From: Dromaius novaehollandiae
Lineage: Eukaryota > Chordata > Aves > Casuariiformes > Dromaiidae
Length of the DNA stretch: 64,000 nt
Assembly (NCBI RefSeq): GCF_036370855.1
Contig: NC_088100.1
Coordinates: forward strand, 38,390,563-38,454,562
Direction of reading: 5' to 3'
Shown: piece after piece, positions 35,903 to 49,745 of the stretch
How the letters are laid out: every line of letters starts with the position of its first letter
Numbering within the stretch: the stretch's first letter is position 1
Made by a program: the position numbers and the translations under genes
The notes under the pieces: model-generated
Told to the model about the DNA's origin: nothing
The model's input: the letters and a program-made list of their open reading frames with translations, nothing else
Database searches by the model: none

Positions 35903-38900
35903 ACTGACTTTGGGGGGCCGGAGGGGAAGTGGAAGAGAAGAGACAGAAAGGAAAAAGAGAGATTTTTTTTAGATAAGCAAATTCCATAAAATAGACAACC
36001 AGAAAAAAAACACAAGGTCTTTCCGTTTTTGGTTTCAGATGACTGATGTCACAATAATAGCAAAAACCGCTGAAGAATTTAAATCTGTTTTTAAAAAATG
36101 TAACAAAGAACAGAGGAAAGATATTAATGAGCAGCAAAAAGACAGAAAGATTTAAGGTTTCTTAAAGCAGAAACAAAATAACCAGTTTGCTCAACAAGCC
36201 TGGAAACAGAGAAGAAAGATTTTTTGGGGAAGCTTGCTCCTTTGGGACAAGCGGGGTGAGGAGAGCAGCATCAGCACTTGCCTGTCCCAGAACCGTGGAA
36301 AAATTTGGGGAGTATCAACAGACACGTAGGCCATAGTCAACTGTCTCATGCCTCATTTGAACACGCTTCAAAAATATCCTGTGTGTTACACTAGTCTATT
36401 TAACTCAGGAAGCCAGTTCCCTCAAGACCACCTATAATTAGCGAGAGATGAAGAACATTCAGGAGACAAATACAGATCATGCTGAGGTGATGCATCAGCA
36501 GCCTGAAAATAATACCCCTCCTAATAATGCCACCTACTCCAAAAGACTGTGCAACAGTTTACAAGACCCATAATGTCACAAAGGAACAGAAAAACCATTT
36601 TTCATCCCCACAAAAGTAGGTCACCCATCACATTCTGAAAAGGAATCCAAGCAAAAAATAAATGGACTTTGAGACAAGTTGTACACATTTATCACAGCAA
36701 AGCACCGTTCACACGTGGGCTTTGGCAGAACTCTGGCTAACTGGTCAAAATGAGACTTATTTCAAAACAAAACAGATGTTAAAGCAGTTGTGCCAATAAA
36801 AGACATAACTGCAAATACACATGCATACACGCACATATAGGATATTTAGGGACTGCTTGTCTCAGTGGGATAGGATAATGGGATTATATAGAGTCTATTG
36901 CCGCAGGATACAGAAAACTCAAAGTCCCTGCATGTTATTAATATCTGCATTATAGCAGCAGCAAAAAGTCTTGATTTATTTATGAGGAATATTTGTAGTC
37001 CCAACTTCACCCACACCGAAGAGCTCTAGCCCTACATTCGATAGATATTACAGGTACAGTCAACCCTGTGCTGGGAGTATGGAGATGGCCTTTTTGGGTC
37101 CCTACTCACCCTATGTAAATGATTAATCACAATAACAGCCATTACCATGACAGCAAGCTATTTTAGCAGAGCATGAGAACCAAACAAGCCAGGAGGTGGC
37201 TCTTTCCAGGTTCTCACAGGGGCACAAGCAGCAGGTCAGTACAGCATTATTCTGAACGTATTTCTATTGCACTCATTTTTAAAGTGAACCAACCCATTTA
37301 AAAAGATTAGTCATTAGGCATCCTTCAAGAAAAAAAATGTTCTGGTAGTCTTGTAAAACCTCCAAATCAGAATTTTTCCATTTTTAGTCACGTTTTATGC
37401 TCTTTTTTAAAGGGGTTTAGGTACATTGCAAATTTCACTTTTCCTCTTCAGTTAGCTCCCTAAGCTTCCTTTGATATATCAACTTCTGTCACTCACCTGA
37501 ACTCAAGCAATAGACAGGAAATACTTCTAAGCTAAACACTATCTTGAAGCTTTGGTCAAATTTGTCTTCTCTTCCCCCATCACACCCTCTTTTCTTTATA
37601 TTACAATATAGTATGAATCTGTCCTTTGGCTCATAGTTCCCTGCAGCCCATAGTATTCTTTTTAAGCTTTTTTTCCCCCTCTTTTTTATTTTGCTGTTTT
37701 TCTAGCCATTGAATTCTTTCCAGTTTCAGATGAAAATACCAATTAGATTTTACTGTTACAAGACAATGTCCTGTACTGATAAAAACCTTATCGTTCAAAA
37801 CAAAGCTAGCATGATTTCTTTTAACAATAGGATTTTCATGTTCACTTTTTATTTTCCTTTTTAAAAACATTAATGACCTCAAGGATAATCAATTTTCCAT
37901 CTTCTTTCTTCCTATTTTTTTTTTATTTAATATATCCAATTTTACCATCAAGGACAAGTATGTATGAACAAATTATACACTAGAGTCATCTCCCCCTTGA
38001 GGTATCATTATGGATTATTGAAGTACAATTATTTTAGCATATTCACCTGCTCTAAGACTTTCAAAATACTATTTAGAACTCCTTCCTTAGAGCAAGGCCA
38101 CTAAAAGATGTTATTAAAATCTAATCTACCTGCATTATGCAAATGAACAAATGGAGTGCATAACAAAATTCAGTGAATGAAAAAGAGTGTATATCATGCA
38201 GGTAGATGATCATCAAGAACGTAGCTAGAAACATACAAGATCCAAAGTTAAAGGTACCAGCATGATCTTAAACAGTCTGAATGAAATAACTGGAAGTTGC
38301 TCAAAATTTTATCAGCTTTGTAAGATAAATATCAAGAACTAGCAAAGATTGAAAACCAGCTGCTTAAAAACTCTGTATAAAAAACTTTAATTCGACTGCA
38401 CTGAATTAGTGAAAAAAAAGAAAAAACGTTCACCTCAAACTGTACAAATAATCAGAGTCTTGGACTTGCCAAATTCTTTATAACTAGTTCATAAACATTC
38501 AATTTGAATTTCAGGAACTTTATTTTGTCCATCAGTTACAGACAGGCACAGGCACTGACAGTATATTTCCTAATATACAAAACATATGCATATATTGTTA
38601 GTGCACAAAAGACAAAACAGAATACAAAGGAAGGACATCATCTGGCTCTTCAGGTGGTATATTCTATGACAGGGTAAATAAACTATAGCTCTTGGAATAA
38701 TTGTCCTTACTGCCAGTGCAGTTGGGTCCATATTAAAGCCTACTATTCTAAATCCCAGTAAGTGATACATTACTCTGCAGTGTAACTTAACTGTAAAAAA
38801 GGCCAGCAGAATACGGCCTTTAAATATTTTCCAGGCACCTGTTATGTTGGTGTCTGAACACCAATTATGCTTTCAAAATGTCTGTATGCATCCATGCATT

Positions 38901-39084
38901 TCTATGCATTTGGGTGTATAAATAAATGCAAATGCATTTGATTTTAGGGTTTTGGGGTTTTTTTGTTGTTGTTTTTTTTAACTTTGGTATTAAAATGGCC
39001 TGTTACCATAGTATCTGAGCATCTCAGAGTCTTTAATGGCTTTACTCTAACAAAGGCTCCATGAGTTAGAGAAGAGCTGTTATC
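35903..39084. other. AT-rich single-copy stretch
   Basis: No gene recognised. A G/T-rich piece at about 38943-38979 ('agggttttggggttttttt' and GTT repeats) is simple-sequence-like. Other open frames are short. Confidence 0.6.
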
Positions 39085-39180
39085 CTCATTTTGCAGGCAA
39101 GGAACAGACATTAAAAAAACGCTAAAATTTGAGCAGTGTCACAAAGAATGTCTGCAGTGAAGGGGGGACTCGCATGCCTC
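39085..39180 (+). repeat. MIR/CORE-SINE-like fragment
   Basis: 'ttatcctcattttgcaggca' and 'aggaacagacatt' followed by 'gagcagtgtcacaaagaatg' and 'ggggactcgcatgcc' parallel the MIR order 'cctcattttacagatgagg', 'aactgaggc', 'caaggtcacacagc', 'gggattcgaaccc'. Diverged, with an A-rich expansion in the middle. Confidence 0.5.
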
Positions 39181-39840
39181 AAGTTTCAGGTTGCTTCTGC
39201 AACATCCTTCTGTACTAGAGTACTGCAGCAAAGTAATATTCAAAGGCTGGAACCAAAATAGATCTAAATTAATTTTTTACTTAGACACTACTAAACCTTC
39301 TACCTCAGCAAAACCACACCAGAAGCCTTTTCTCCTGAGAGATTATTTGAACAGATATTCTTTATTCACTGAACATTTGTCACATTTCACTCATTTTATA
39401 TCCTCAACTTGAGGACTTCACACGAAATCCTGTTGTACTGCCTAAACATATAAACTCAAAAGACACTAATTACACTTTGATCCCAAACACCCTTACATGC
39501 CTAAGCAGGCCAAATTAAATGAGCATGGTTGCTTGTATGTGCAAGGATTCCTTTAAAGTATTAAAAGTAGGTAGGATCAGTCACATTACAAAGATCATTC
39601 ATTTCCTCTTAATTGACTTTTTCAAAACAGGCTTTTAGCCTTTCAGTCTCAGAAATAAATCCAAATACCTTTTTTCTCCACATTACATATATTTTACACA
39701 GAGTCATAGACTTATGTTCACCATGTATTACAAAACCAAGCCTAATTACAGAAAAAAACATTTTGCACCCTTCCCATTGTTTTTTTTTCTCTGGCTGAAC
39801 TTCTCTTTCCAATGATAAAACCTAAACAAACCCTGTTTAA
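39181..39840. other. AT-rich single-copy stretch
   Basis: No gene or repeat recognised. Confidence 0.6.
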
Positions 39841-39880
39841 AAGACAGACAGACAGACTGAAAGACAGAAAGAAAGAAAAG
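39841..39880. repeat. (AGAC)n / (AGAA)n tetranucleotide repeat
   Basis: Interrupted tetranucleotide microsatellite, GACA units first and then GAAA units. Confidence 0.85.
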
Positions 39881-42577
39881 CCTAGACCTTGAACACCAGG
39901 AGTGAAATTAAATTAGCTAACTGCTAGAAGCATGAAGCATTAATGAAACAGAACTAGAGAATTTTCCCCTTACGAAGAACATTTATTCAGTGTTAATTAA
40001 ATTCTTTTATTCAAAATCTATATTCACCCAAGTGTAAAATATTACATCATACCAATAACTGCAGTGTGTAAGCAAATACTATACTATAAGCACCTTTTTT
40101 TTCCCTCCCAGCAGAGTAAAGCCTTTAAATCACTCATACTGTTTGAAGTGTTCAAAGAAATGATTAAAAAAAAGAGAAACCTCTGCATGAACCGGCAATC
40201 ACAGTTGTCAATCCATTTGTCTACAAATAGCTATCAGAGGCTAGCTCAAAGCATTTGCTTGCAAAGTTCATATCCAGTAGTGTTAATGAAGAACTTTCGG
40301 AGAGCCTGCAATAATTATTTCTCTACAATATATCCAGCTGGCTGCTTTATTCATTTGCAATCTAGTTCTGCACCACTGAAGCCAAAGAGTTCTGACATTA
40401 ACTTCAATAGGTTCAGGTCCTTGCCTACAATGTTGAGCTGTCATCACAAACTCCGCAGATGCATTTCTATACTATGACACAAACTAATTAAAGGAAAGCT
40501 GAAACTATTAAGGGATCATCTCTAGCAATTTTAAACTTACAAGCTGGGAAAAGGCTCGTAAATCTTCAGGTGGATCCCCTAAAATGATTATCAAAACCAC
40601 TCAGTGGTTGTTCATTTGAATGAGAACACTAGGTGATCTGAAGTACCAGCAATACTTATTTAGATGACCAAAAACAGTCAACGACAAGTCAGTTTTGCAT
40701 AAACACAGCAGTATGTGAAACTAAGATAATGCACGAAATTCTTGGGACTTAAAGATTTGTCAAGTTGATATTTTTGTAAAAAAATTTTATGCATTGCTTT
40801 GGGAATTATTTTGGAAGATTTCATAAGGCACTCAACTATTTTCTAAATTATCCATCCAGCCATAGGTTGGGAAAGGAATATAATCCAATAGCTGCATTTT
40901 CAGGTGCTAGCATCTGTGTTTTTATAAAACAGTATCAGTACTGTTGTAAAAGAGCCAAACTTGACTTCTGTACCGCTCTCTATTAAGAATGCATGCTTTG
41001 CCTTGACAGGAAAGGTTGACTATGAAGTGAATAGTTAATAAATTTTACCAGGGTTTCTTCAGCTCTGAGCTACCTTTAAACATATGTAAATAGCATCTCA
41101 CTTCTGGCAGTTCATGTTAACTAAACCACAGGAGCACAGCAATTTCCAGGTGGAATCAGAGCTCTGCTTCATCTAAATCTGATGTTGTGGTTACAGCACT
41201 GGTGACCCCACTGCCCTTAGAAGATGTTCTTCTCCCAGCCTCCTCACATAGGAGTGTCTTAAAAAAACCTACAGAACAAGGTTCAACAGCTCATCCAAAA
41301 TCAATGCTAGCATCAAGCCATCTAGCACTGCATTTCTCATTCGCATTCCCATTCCACTTGAAATCTTCTCAAATTTTGGCTTCGACAATATCCTGCTTCC
41401 TCCTAGAAGAGTAGCAGTAGACTGCTGGAGCAATGGAGTACTTTTCCAGTTCCAGTTCTCCAATTCTAATTCTCCAAAAGCAACAGCAATTGAGCAGAAA
41501 AAAAAATTATCTAAAATTCCTACTTACTTATATGGACAAATTTCAGGCCCTGAGTATTCATTAGCTATATGGGATTTAACATGGACTTAATTTTATTTGC
41601 CGTTGACTTTCTTGTTAAAGAATTCTAGGTCAAACCCTTCAAACTGAAAAAAATTCTTACTTTATTCACTGGTTTAAGCCCAGGTTTTAGAAAGTGCACT
41701 ATCTGAGAGGGCAAGAATGGGTAGAAAATAGGAGTAGATAAGGAGAGTAAAAACTTACAGAACAGAACATAGAAGGTTCTATAGGCAATACTCAGTCACA
41801 TTCTAAATATCACCTTAAAATAGGAAAAGTAGTCACTAATGGAATATATCCCCAGGATACCCATGAGGAATAGACACTTTTGATTAATTTAAATACTCAC
41901 TAGCTACTGCTCTATAAAAATACAGCTGAAAATGCATTTCCTTTCTGTGGAAGCAGAGAACGCAACCTGCAGAAAGTTTTCTGTGTGCTCAGCAGATCTC
42001 ACTTTTTTTTCCCCTTAATAAGAAGAAATAGAGTTGATTCTACATTGTTACAAAGCAGATAAAGCCCAGCTGTTTCCCTCTCAGCCTCAGGTTTTCTACC
42101 TATCTGAAAAGAGGCAAATACAATCAGATAACCACAACTACCAAAAGATAGTTTCTAACAGCAAGAAGGGATAAGTGAATTACAAGGCTGCCTGCCCATA
42201 AAGTTGTGGTGTAGCCAAACCAGTACACCGTTGAGATGTAAGAGGTCACAGATCATGATCTCTCTCACAAATCTCACTAGTAAACTTCAGGAAACGAAAG
42301 TAAAATGGTACGTATTAGAAGTGAGAAAGTGACATAGAAACCTATCACTGCAGAAAACCTAAGCACGCAACAAAGAGGAAAACAAGGCATTCCTTGAGCT
42401 TAATGAGTTCTGAAAAGCTGGCAGATGATGAACGGAATGGAGTTTGTATGAAAACATCAAATAAAGAGTAAGCAGCAGGCTCTTCGGTGAGTTAAAAGAA
42501 AACGAAAACTTTTTAGCTAGTTGTCCCAGATTATACAATGATAGTCTTTTTTTAATTATATAGGGCATCTAAATCTG
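39881..42577. other. AT-rich single-copy stretch
   Basis: No gene recognised. Near 41190-41600 long open frames occur in two plus-strand phases and one minus-strand phase at once, which argues for chance and not for coding. Confidence 0.55.
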
Positions 42578-42618
42578 AAAAAAAAAGGAAAAAAGAAAAA
42601 GAAAAAAAGAAAGAAAAT
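42578..42618. repeat. A-rich (GAAAA)n-like purine tract
   Basis: Imperfect homopurine run of A blocks separated by G or GG. Low-complexity. Confidence 0.85.
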
Positions 42619-45600
42619 GTGTCAAAGATTGGAGCACCACGAGCAAGGACAATGTCTTTCTAAAACTGAATTATTCAGGCAAATAGTTATTGATAAGAAG
42701 ATCCAGGACTAGACTCAATGGTTGGTGACAGAAGACACTGAACGTGAGAACAACTGAACGGTACAATGTAAGAGACGCAGTAGCCCAATCATGTTCAGGA
42801 TCGTGTTTTCAGAATGCCACACATTCTGGCAGAACTCCTTACAGGGACAGAGCAGCCAGGATAGTCAGTAAGATTAAGATAACATTTTCAGTTGTCCAAG
42901 TTCACAGGCAAGACTCTCTTTCATGCAGCCAAGGTGCTTAAAACTCCTTTTTTCTTCCATTTTCCTTTTAAAATTCAAATTTTCTACAAAAAACAGAAGG
43001 AATATAGCTCCCTGATTTCTTTCATCAATTCACAATGCCACAGCTCACAGAGATAATGGAGACTGAGAACTGGCATGCTAAAATAGTCTATATATAGACT
43101 ATAAATATATATATTTTAAATTTCAGTTGGAAATAATATGGAAATAGTGTTTTTATATTTGTTTTCCATAAGGCAGAATCAACTCCTACTTCACTTGCCA
43201 AGCATCTAGGAGACAGATAAAGAAATATTAAGCAGAATGCCTGGTGGAAGTCCAAGTAGCAATCACATTCTGCCTACCCAACACACCCCGTGATTTCACT
43301 TGGCTGCAGCCTCTTTAGATTCCTGCAAGTTTTTCTATACACTGTTAAATGGTTGCCAGGTTTCACCTTAAGGCATAACAGCTTTCCACTGAAGACTAAA
43401 TGGCCTCTCCATTTCAGTAGGCTGTGTTAATACCTAGACGCCTTTTTGTCCTTCTCTTCTCTTTTCCTGTAGGAGTATTCCAAATGCTGTTTAGAGAGCA
43501 TTAAAATGCATACGCTGAGATACCTTCTCATACACCCATGTGTAGAAAACTTCCTTTAATTCAAAAGTTCCCATGTTTTATTTTAGGTGCAACTATAGCA
43601 CAAAAACATTTCCACAACTGATCTTTTTTTTACTAGTTAGACAAGTGAGCAATTTAGAAAACCTATTTTCTTTGTGGTCTGTCAAAATTTTGCTGGTTTA
43701 TGTCAATGGGAACAGCAGCAGCCTATAGAAAAGGCAGCTGATCCATCTTCTCTCTTCCACTTTCCTTCAGGTGTTTCCTGGCCCCATGACAGATAGCAAT
43801 TTGACCCTCCCCCTCCACAATGTTTCTTCCCATTCTAGCTTTCCTCAACTCTAAACCTAAAAGTTTTCTTCCTTAACAAGTAAGAGCTTTCAAGCACTAC
43901 CATTTGTCACCAGCCATCAACCACAGATCAGAGACTTACGATTTAAAGACGCAGATTTAGAGCACAGTGCTGTCTTTACTGACACTGCAACAGAATGATG
44001 GACTTCTATTTCTGAGAGCAGGCAAACTGTATGTTTCTCACTGGAGGCATTACTGAATTCTTCACCAAAAGATCCATTCCAGACTCATTTTCAGCTGACA
44101 ATAAAAAGCGGAGAGCTTAACAACCCCTTCCTTTTCGTCCACCATGTACTTTATCATAGTCAAGCCATGGATTCAATTATTATGCTTTGGCTTTGCAGAC
44201 TTCTGTATATTCCTGCATTTGTCTCCTTGAAGACATCATTACTGTTTCCACCTCTTTAACACATAACACTCTTGAACTCCTCTGAGTGCCTTGGCAAGCT
44301 GCCTTGTCTGCTAATACAATATACTATGGTTGACTAGCATCCTCTTTTCAGGGTCCCTCAAAACTTCTGTAACCTGTGAAATATCATACCTATTTCAGCC
44401 TACGGCTGCAATCTGATAAGGCTGAATCCATCTATTTTTAAAGCACTGTAAGCATATTAAGAAGCACATTTATAAAACTCTTTCCTCTAGATCTTTCTGC
44501 ACTTCATGAGTAGCTTCAAAACTTTCATACGGACTCCTAAAGAAAGTAAGAGCATGTTACAGTTTTCCATAACAATATCGATTTAGCAAGCACACATCAT
44601 AATAATATAGAACTTTAAGGAAAAATGTCCATTATAGAATCATTGCTATCCAATGACTCAGTAATATATTTAAGATAACAACTGACTACCTCGCTCTATG
44701 CAGCTGATACCAGATTTCTGCACAATACTGGCTAGCAGATTGGAACTTACTCTTCATGTAACTCAATCCATTAATTATGAACTGGATAGAACTAAGACTA
44801 ACTTAGAGAAATTAAGGTTCAGGGGGTAAGCGACCTGAAAGAAAAATAAATTGCCTACTGACCATGTGGTACATGCAGTATTATTTGGTTTTGCATGAGG
44901 CTAAATATTTATTTTGAGCAGAGCCTGTTTCTCATAGTCACAAATGTGACAAACTCAGTTAACAAACAGAAATGGATGTTCTTGAAGTGTACCAGCCCTC
45001 TCATATGAAGCCGCTGCGTTACGTATGCACTCAAGTATATAAAATATGGTTATCTGATTGGTCTCTTTTGTCATAACATATTCATGGTAAACATTCTTTG
45101 GGAGTTTAGCGCCTGTTGATAAAGAATGCAAACTCTCGGTTTGTGTCTAATAGCCTGTTACAGACACAAGTACTACATAATCAGGACATTACAAAAAGAG
45201 CTTCTTTTTCAGATTTCACAATGACTTCGGAAAAGCAGAACTTTCATTTTAATTCCTGTTTGCTTCTATTGTGAGTAGTATCAATCACACATTTCATTCC
45301 TCACTAGTTCTGTGTTCACCCTTTTTGTGTGGTTCATAACGTGGGCCATACCAGACTCTCTAACCTGGAGTTCTGCAATCCATCTTACATTCATGTCTAA
45401 ATGGTGAATGACATATTTGAGTATGTTTTCTAAGCAAACTGCTGTGAAATGCATTACCAGGTGCTGATGTTACACTTCATCCCCTAGGTCCTTCCTCTCA
45501 GTACGCAAGCAAATATTTAGTTTTTAAGAAGCCCACGCAGGTGTTTGCAGCTTGATTCTAGGTAGACAGAACTGCATGCAAGTGGAGTTGATTCCTCAGG

Positions 45601-45691
45601 CAGGTCTTCCCTCTCAAGCAGCAAGGGCCTTTATTTCTAGAAGGGGCAATTACCTGTGTGCTACACGTACACTACTTCTCACTGGAAGCTC
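42619..45691. other. AT-rich single-copy stretch
   Basis: No gene recognised. It contains the 20-base palindrome at 43083-43102, listed separately. Confidence 0.6.
43083..43102. repeat. 20-base perfect palindrome
   Basis: 'atagtctatatatagactat' equals its own reverse complement, so it could extrude as a hairpin or bind a dimer. It sits beside further 'atatatat' sequence, so slippage of an AT repeat may explain it. Confidence 0.8.
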
Positions 45692-45710
45692 TTTTTTTTT
45701 TTAAAAAAAA
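45692..45710. repeat. T11/A8 homopolymer junction
   Basis: Eleven T followed directly by eight A, an inverted homopolymer pair. Low-complexity. Confidence 0.85.
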
Positions 45711-48700
45711 TAAACAAAAACTACTTATGTTTAGGATATGCCCAGATTCCACCTCTTGGAATTCTCTTATACCACAGAACTGTCTTGGGGGAAGAAAAAA
45801 AAAAAAAACACCAAGCATTTAGCTCTTCTCAGAAACAGATGACAAATTTTGGATCTCAATTTAGGATCACTGCTGTCAAGGTCCTAACTCTCCATCACTG
45901 AGCACTGAACTAATCATAAAATAGTTCAGTTTCAGCTTGAGACCCTGAGAGTTAGCCTTACAAGAAAACAAAAGTAGGTTAGTCTCAATTGCTCAAACAA
46001 ATACCACAGACCACTTTAGAGATGCTTTTAAAAGATAGCTTACAGTGAGCACAGGGTAATATATCCTGAGTCACTTAATAAACATCACCTTAATAAAGGA
46101 CAATTAAGTAGCAGATGCAAGAAAAACAGGACAATAATCTCTTAATTGAACCTAGAAATCTCTATCATTCTGCAAAGAAATATTCCAATTAGTCTCTGAA
46201 ACACTAATTCTTTTAGTATTGCTTGCTTTTGTCAGCATTTGCTCAATATCATTTTATCACTTCTTTTCTACTTTTTCTGCAGGATTTTAATAGAGTTATT
46301 ATGACTTTTAGTAAATGCAAACAAGCACAAACAAAAAACCCCATTTTTTGTATTGCTGTTCTTTGTAACTTCTTTTATCTTAAAGTCAATGAAATATTTG
46401 TGTGTATTTAAAAAAAATGCATCTGCTTGCCAAACACTGTATAAGCCTTGGGTCTTTATTCCACATTTATGGAAAATTATTTGAAATCAAATTTAAAAAC
46501 ATTTCCACAAAATTGTCTAAAACCTCACAATAAAGCACATATTTGCAGATGTAATGCAAAAAGAAATATAAACATTTGGGAGAGGGTTGGGGTTTTTAGA
46601 TCATTTCCATAGGAAAAAGATTTGTTTTTTAAGGAAATTATAAAAGCATCCTAAGCAAAATTAAGCCATCCTGTGTCATCCTAGCAACCTATCAGAGTTG
46701 GTCAAAACCACAAAAAGCACTATAGCAGGCATTTTTATCCTAAATTACACTAATCAAAACACTATTAGTTTAGGGGAAATAGAAACAACTGATAGACGCT
46801 GACACTAACTACATCTGGTTTCCTTGCTGTAGTTTTCATTTTGCAAAACTGGTAAGTTAAGTGAAACAAAAATGACTGTATCCCAATAGAGACCGCAATG
46901 TATTTGCAGCCATTTCTCCATATTACCATCAATGCTCATTCAGAAATTTCAGAGACAAACAGTCTGGGAGCTTCAGGGGAAAAAAAGCCTAAATGTCAAA
47001 AAAGCCCTAAGGAACTTGGAATTTCATCTGTTGTCTGTAAAATAGTACAGAATATACACATCCAAATCTATGTTCCATTTTGTGGGAGATCCTCAGTAAC
47101 CAACTAATAGAAAGTTTAATTTTAAAAAAATGCTTAAAAAGAAAATAAGCTATTTTACTACATAAACGGACTTACTTTTCCTTTCTGGGATAGATGTACT
47201 AGAGACACATACTGTTTTTGAAAGCCCATTATTTCCCTCTCCATGTTTTCATTTGTTATGTCACTGTTTCCCAAAACATTTTGAACAAGTAGAGCTGTTT
47301 CCCACAGTGCTCCAAAGACGTGGAGTCCAGCTTACAAGAATCTGGGTCCGTGTCACTTCTGCAGCTCCAAATGCTCAGAAGGGAACAGACGGAATCAAGC
47401 TGAGCAGATTTTTCTAAATTTTACTCAGCTGCTTGCTTCAAAAATGACTGTCAGAAGACAGAGGTGCATCTGCGTTGTCCTCAATTCCTGAAGCACATCT
47501 CAAGCTAACTTCATTTTGAAAATTTTTGTTTTTAAATAAGTGTCAGCACTGAAAAACCATTCAATGTCAAGGCACGTTTCAGCTCAGACAGTGTGTACGC
47601 CTGACAAAGTAATGTTTTATTTTGCCTTTCACGAGTCTTTTGAATCTGACAGCATGCTACTTACACACTAGAGGATTAAATTGTAATGAACATTGCTTTT
47701 ATTAATTTTTATATTCTCTGAGCAACTTGCTTTTTGATATATCTAAATCTGTCTATTTTAGAAAGTTTTCTGCACTTGATTACAAAACTTCAAATGATGA
47801 AGAACTTGATAGGCTGTACTACGGGAAAGCTTTCTTTCTCCTTTTTTTGGAAGCAAGTCAATGACAAATGAGTTTTTCCTTTAGAGACACCTCTATGAAT
47901 GAATAGTGTAACAACAGAATGAATATCTTTTTGTATCATTGGCTCTATTTCTCTTTACCAAAGTGGACAGTGTGCCTATAAACTCCCAGTGGCATTGGGA
48001 AACGCCAAAGAATATCAAGAGCTATTTCAAAAAAAGTTTTCAAACTGCTCTGCCATTCTTAAAACACAATCTCCTCTCAATCTCATGCAACTGTAAAAGT
48101 AAAAATAAAAACATGATGTATTTAACTCTGAGAGCGACAGTTACAGTCTGTGGCCTTATGAATAGAGGCTTGATATTGGGAGTAAAAATGCCTGGTTTCC
48201 CACAGTAACAGCACTGGGAGAGAACGTGCCGAACAGCCCCATATATCATCATAAGAATTCAATATCCAAGACATTTTCTGTTCACTGTGCCTGAATTCAG
48301 AGAAAGACAAGATAAGGTTAGCAAAACACAGCAGAGATTACTTGTCACTTTAAAGCATCTCCCCGTGTTAACTCTTTTGTGTTGGAAGCTCTTAAGTACC
48401 AACATGTTTACCCAGACTCTGCACTGAGAAGTAGCAACTGAACAGTTCAGTGATAAAATACATGATAACTCAAGTGGGTGCTAGCTACAAGTGCTCACAA
48501 GTATTACGAATAATATACAAAGTGAAGTCCAACCATTCCTAAAGCAAAGAGCTGTCAGCTCGTGTGGGAGGACAGCCAGAGAGATCGAGAGTCTAATAAC
48601 GTTACACCGCTTTCTGCACAATATAATGGAGCTGAACAGAGAGGGGCAAAACAATGCTGAGAGCAGAAGCAAGCTAGGACACTTTCAAACCTTCGAATTA

Positions 48701-49669
48701 ATTCTGGGAGCCAGGTCCTCTCGCCCACCTGACTTCTTTTTGCATTGCTCCAGGACAAAAATCAAGTGCCTCAGTCAATCCTTCCCTTGATCCTAGGCAT
48801 CCTTAGTATGGGAGATGGACTACAAGTGTGGAAAGGTGGAAGTCCAGGCTGTAAATCCATGCTCTCCAGTAAACCTGGGAGCAGCCATCAGCCAGCAAGA
48901 ATTCGTCTAACCCATTTCGGTCCCTCAAAGAGTTTCCAGGCTCAAGCTTGCCAAGATTTGTCTCTCTACACTCTACCAAAAAAATGTCAGGGTCCCTGCA
49001 TAGGCAAAATGAGAGATGAGCTAAAGACCGTCTACTACCTTGAGTCAATAGTCTGTCCTAACAGCAAAGGGAGGCTTAAAAGTTGCAGAGAGCAGCTGCC
49101 CCCTAAGCTCAACAGGGAACTATGTTACATAGTCTTCTGCTGCTCCTCTCTCCCAGGCTGCTCCAGTGAAGCAAACTATACTGAAAAATTTTCACACAGT
49201 CAAACTGGAATGAAAAGTGATTTCAAATATTATGTTACTAAGCAGTAGCACACTCTTGGAAAATAAAACGTAATTTATTTCTCAGCGCAGATATGGAGTC
49301 TGTTAAGCTACTCCCAGAGAGCATTTCTAGAGCACAAAGCAGAACAGACTTTATTACTGAGATGATTAGCAACTAAGCACATTTTCTTTGTATGCTTTTT
49401 ACATCCCAAATATAATCCAATGCATATGTATACCAGCTAAAGATTATGGGTCTTCAACACTGCAGTACTGTAATATAATAGAGAGCGAGGGTAAACACAG
49501 TCTCAAAAAACACAGGGGTATGGGCAAGATCATTTTTGTCTACCTAGTTATAAAAAAAAGAAAGGGATGTTTTAAATTTGACTAATACGATCTCAGGAAT
49601 TAAGCTATAACTTTCAGATAACTACATACAGATTCAGCACCATTTATATGATGCAATTTAAAATACTAT
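45711..49669. other. Single-copy stretch, no gene recognised; longest chance-like ORF of the window
   Basis: It contains a poly-A at 45795-45808 and the window's longest frame (48745-49248, plus strand, 167 codons), which overlaps a 99-codon frame at 48491-48790 in another phase. Neither shows a recognisable domain, signal peptide or membrane segment. The region is somewhat GC-richer than its surroundings, which lengthens chance frames. A lncRNA or unrecognised exon cannot be excluded. Confidence 0.5.
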
Positions 49670-49745
49670 ATAAGAACATAAAAAATGCTGTGCTGGGAAC
49701 CAGTGGTCCATCTACACCCATATTATGTGTTCAACAGTTAACATT
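49670..49745 (+). repeat. Old amniote interspersed repeat fragment
   Basis: 'taagaacataaaaaatgctg' then 'tgctgggaaccagtggtcca' then 'tctacacccatattatgtg' parallels the widespread reptile/bird repeat that reads 'acataagaa...gctatactgggtcagaccagtggtccatctagcccagtat'. I recognise the motif but am not certain of the family name. It may be a LINE tail or a SINE. Confidence 0.5.

Noticed and set aside
41187..41595. Plus-strand coding region suggested by long open frames in two phases
   Set aside because: Frames in two plus phases and one minus phase are open together, which indicates lack of stops and not coding. No splice pair or family match.
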